Below, in pieces: positions 5,794-5,868 of a stretch of DNA of 5,868 bases; positions within the stretch are counted from its first letter, which is position 1; each line of letters begins with the position of its first letter. The notes beneath the pieces were generated by a model. The model was given only the letters and a program-made list of their open reading frames with translations. It ran no database searches and was not told the DNA's origin. Origin of the DNA: an uncultured Christensenellaceae bacterium (GTDB lineage: Bacteria > Bacillota > Clostridia > Christensenellales > Christensenellaceae); NCBI GenBank assembly GCA_934555865.1, contig CAKTFI010000067.1:1-5868 (forward strand), in the 5' to 3' direction. Position numbers and translations under genes: made by a program.

Positions 5794-5868
5794 CCTGCTG
5801 TGCTGTCTGCTCTTTTTGCTCGCGGGCTGCGCGAAGGATCCGGATGCGGTGGATATTCTCGGGAGCAC
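5741..5868 (+). CDS. N-terminal part of a secreted lipoprotein (3' end beyond the window)
   Basis: The frame starts at ATG 5741 and stays open to the window end (42 complete codons). It encodes a typical lipoprotein signal: a basic n-region (MRGYIIWKRR, 6-15), a hydrophobic core (ALSLLCCLLFLL, 16-27) and the lipobox LAGC with Cys at residue 30. The mature protein begins CAKDPDAVDILGS. The Cys would be acylated and anchored to the outer face of the membrane. The +2 residue is Ala. Two further Cys lie within the core (21, 22). Too little of the mature part is visible to name a family; substrate-binding proteins of ABC transporters often look like this, but that is a guess. The first 53 bases overlap the transglycosylase gene in the +2 relative frame, which suggests coupled translation and the same operon. 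Confidence 0.8.
   Translation, partial: MRNFSMRGYIIWKRRALSLLCCLLFLLAGCAKDPDAVDILGS

Overview
The window looks like ordinary chromosomal sequence of a GC-rich member of the Firmicutes, most likely class Clostridia. The pointers are an E. coli-like tRNA-Leu with encoded CCA, strong GGAGG-type ribosome binding sites, sigma-A promoters with 17-base spacers and extended -10 boxes, a PolA of the Bst type whose proofreading domain looks inactive, and strong G/C preference at third codon positions. The genus cannot be told from this sequence.

Layout. (1) Positions 1-502: the 3' three quarters of a HUMPS-family decarboxylase/aldolase, best read as 3-hexulose-6-phosphate synthase. It is closed by a clear intrinsic terminator (534-564). 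(2) Positions 606-1327: a sigma-A promoter and a YgjP-type (DUF45) zinc metallopeptidase. The -10 box lies so close to the ATG that the mRNA should be leaderless. (3) Positions 1350-1498, minus strand: a complete tRNA-Leu(CAA) unit of promoter, class II tRNA with long variable arm and CCA, and terminator. (4) Positions 1515-5868, plus strand: a tightly packed gene string of ECF sigma factor, polA, coaE, a membrane-anchored lytic transglycosylase, and the start of a lipoprotein gene that runs off the window. Gaps are 10 bases or overlaps, so this is very probably one operon.

How they work together. PolA (repair and Okazaki-fragment processing) and CoaE (last step of CoA synthesis) are housekeeping proteins often found close together in Firmicutes. 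The transglycosylase and the lipoprotein act at the cell envelope. The ECF sigma factor heads the string with no anti-sigma gene next to it, which is the least expected part of the layout. The tRNA gene points against the flanking genes. No plus-strand terminator is visible between the metallopeptidase gene and the sigma gene, so plus-strand transcription could run antisense through the tRNA.

I found no mobile element, CRISPR array, toxin-antitoxin pair, phage gene or unexplained large open region. The longest gene-free stretches are about 140 bases (503-640) and about 190 bases (1328-1514), and both are accounted for by regulatory elements and the tRNA. I see no convincing new system. The findings below are local oddities of gene arrangement and expression.
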